Of a stretch of 37,134 nt of DNA, positions 36,632-37,134 are shown one piece after another. The notes beneath the pieces are model-generated. The model made no database searches. It was not told the origin of the DNA and saw only the letters and a list, made by a program, of their open reading frames with translations. The DNA comes from a virus. The first letter of the stretch is position 1. Every line of letters begins with the position of its first letter. The stretch is from positions 1-37,134 of IMG/VR virus record IMGVR_UViG_3300044527_000383. One strand, 5' to 3'. A program made the position numbers and the translations under genes.

Positions 36632-36843
36632 GCGAGATCATCGATCGCGCCGATGAGCTGAGAGCCATCGCAGCCAAGCCTTCCTGCAAGACGCTGAACG
36701 ATTTCGCCAAGGCGACCGGGTTCAGCATGGAAATCGCGCGCCATGCTTCGCAAGTCCTCGCCCTCAACCTCCCCGACGCAAAGCTCCAAATAGGGCCGAA
36801 AACCGAGGCGCGATCCGTCCCGAAGCCGGTGAAGCGCAAATGA
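36628..36843 (+). CDS. Small HTH-like early protein
   Basis: 71 residues. Helices SEIIDRADELRAIAAKPS, then KTLNDFAKATGFSMEIARHA and SQVLALN, could form a small HTH; the C-terminus is basic (PKTEARSVPKPVKRK). Overlaps of ATGA occur on both sides. It is the first well-supported gene of the rightward early operon after the cro terminator, where lambdoid phages carry replication or regulatory genes. Confidence 0.5.
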   Translation: MSEIIDRADELRAIAAKPSCKTLNDFAKATGFSMEIARHASQVLALNLPDAKLQIGPKTEARSVPKPVKRK

Positions 36844-37134
36844 TCGAGCAGCAAGCCCCTGACGATCTGCCGCTTTTCGCGTTTGGTGGTCGCACCTTCA
36901 ACGCTGACCTCGACGCAAAGCGCCTCGGCGCACAGCTCACCCGCGTCTTGCAAGCCATGTCCGATGGCCGCTGGCGCACCCTCGCAGAGATCCAGACGCG
37001 CATCCAGGCCACGACCGGGAAGCGCGACCCGGAAGCCTCCCTCTCAGCCCGCCTGAGAGACATCCGCAAGCTCTACGGCGAGGAGGCGATGGAAAGCCGC
37101 CGCCGCACTGAGGACGGCGTGGACGGGCTTTGGG
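36840..37134 (+). CDS. Phage winged-helix-like protein, cut by the right edge
   Basis: The frame starts at ATG 36840 (overlap with the preceding TGA) and is open to the edge; 98 residues are visible. DGRWRTLAEIQTRIQATTGK, DPEASLSARLRDIRKLYGEE and SRRRTEDGVDGLW follow a pattern I recall from small phage proteins with a winged-helix fold (step from a helix-turn-helix to a basic strand ending in GLW). Probably nearly complete. DNA binding is likely; the role is unknown. Confidence 0.55.
   Translation, partial: MIEQQAPDDLPLFAFGGRTFNADLDAKRLGAQLTRVLQAMSDGRWRTLAEIQTRIQATTGKRDPEASLSARLRDIRKLYGEEAMESRRRTEDGVDGLW

Noticed and set aside
1-37134. CRISPR arrays, insertion sequences, rRNA genes
   Set aside because: No regularly spaced repeats, transposase motifs or rRNA-like sequence were seen.

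Overview
The window is a long piece of a temperate tailed bacteriophage, or the same genome as a prophage. Its virion genes most resemble the P22-like short-tailed type: scaffold, coat, gp4-like and gp10-like head-completion proteins, three large ejection-type proteins, and fibre/spike proteins. GC-rich DNA, many GTG starts, dense ATGA/GTGA stop-start overlaps and half of a tRNA-Leu gene used as attachment site suggest an alphaproteobacterial host, possibly a sphingomonad; this host assignment is inference. Terminase and portal genes are not in the window and should lie beyond an edge.

Layout. 1-4615 (+): Gly/Ala/Ser-repeat virion-type proteins, including a duplicated two-gene module. 4563-7897 (+): GroES-like co-chaperonin, scaffold, head accessory proteins and major capsid protein, closed by a strong hairpin terminator. 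7970-11230 (+): beta-rich accessory and fibre proteins. 11227-12232 (-): reversed cassette of a ribbon-helix-helix regulator and an FkbM-type methyltransferase, with a palindromic operator. 12285-18788 (+): gp4-like protein, HNH nuclease, GNAT acetyltransferase and the ejection proteins. 18792-19635 (-): second reversed cassette with two membrane proteins and a leader hairpin. 19718-22923 (+): gp10-like protein and spikes. 22947-28344 (+): lysis region with membrane proteins, an Hsp70/DnaK-like ATPase, a membrane-anchored GH24 endolysin, overlapping i-/o-spanins and holin-like proteins.

28345-28562 is the attachment region: the 5' half of tRNA-Leu(UAG), flanking arm-like repeats and helically phased G-runs. 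From there 28563-35635 runs on the minus strand as one early operon: ERF annealing protein, NinB-like recombination protein, HNH nuclease, DNA methyltransferase, many micro-ORFs, then excisionase-like and integrase genes. 35636-36373 is the immunity region: a small XRE repressor and a divergent Cro-like gene, flanked by two near-identical promoters each overlapped by a GTGCAC-N3-GTGCAC operator. A tR1-like terminator follows cro, then rightward early genes run off the right edge.

The most notable points are: (i) a phage Hsp70 with intact ATPase motifs inside the lysis operon, in a phage that also has a GroES-like gene; (ii) an attP carrying the 5' rather than the usual 3' half of a tRNA; (iii) a compact lambda-like switch readable to base level; (iv) duplicated modules and paralogous micro-ORFs; (v) two reversed, probably lysogen-expressed cassettes inside the late operon.
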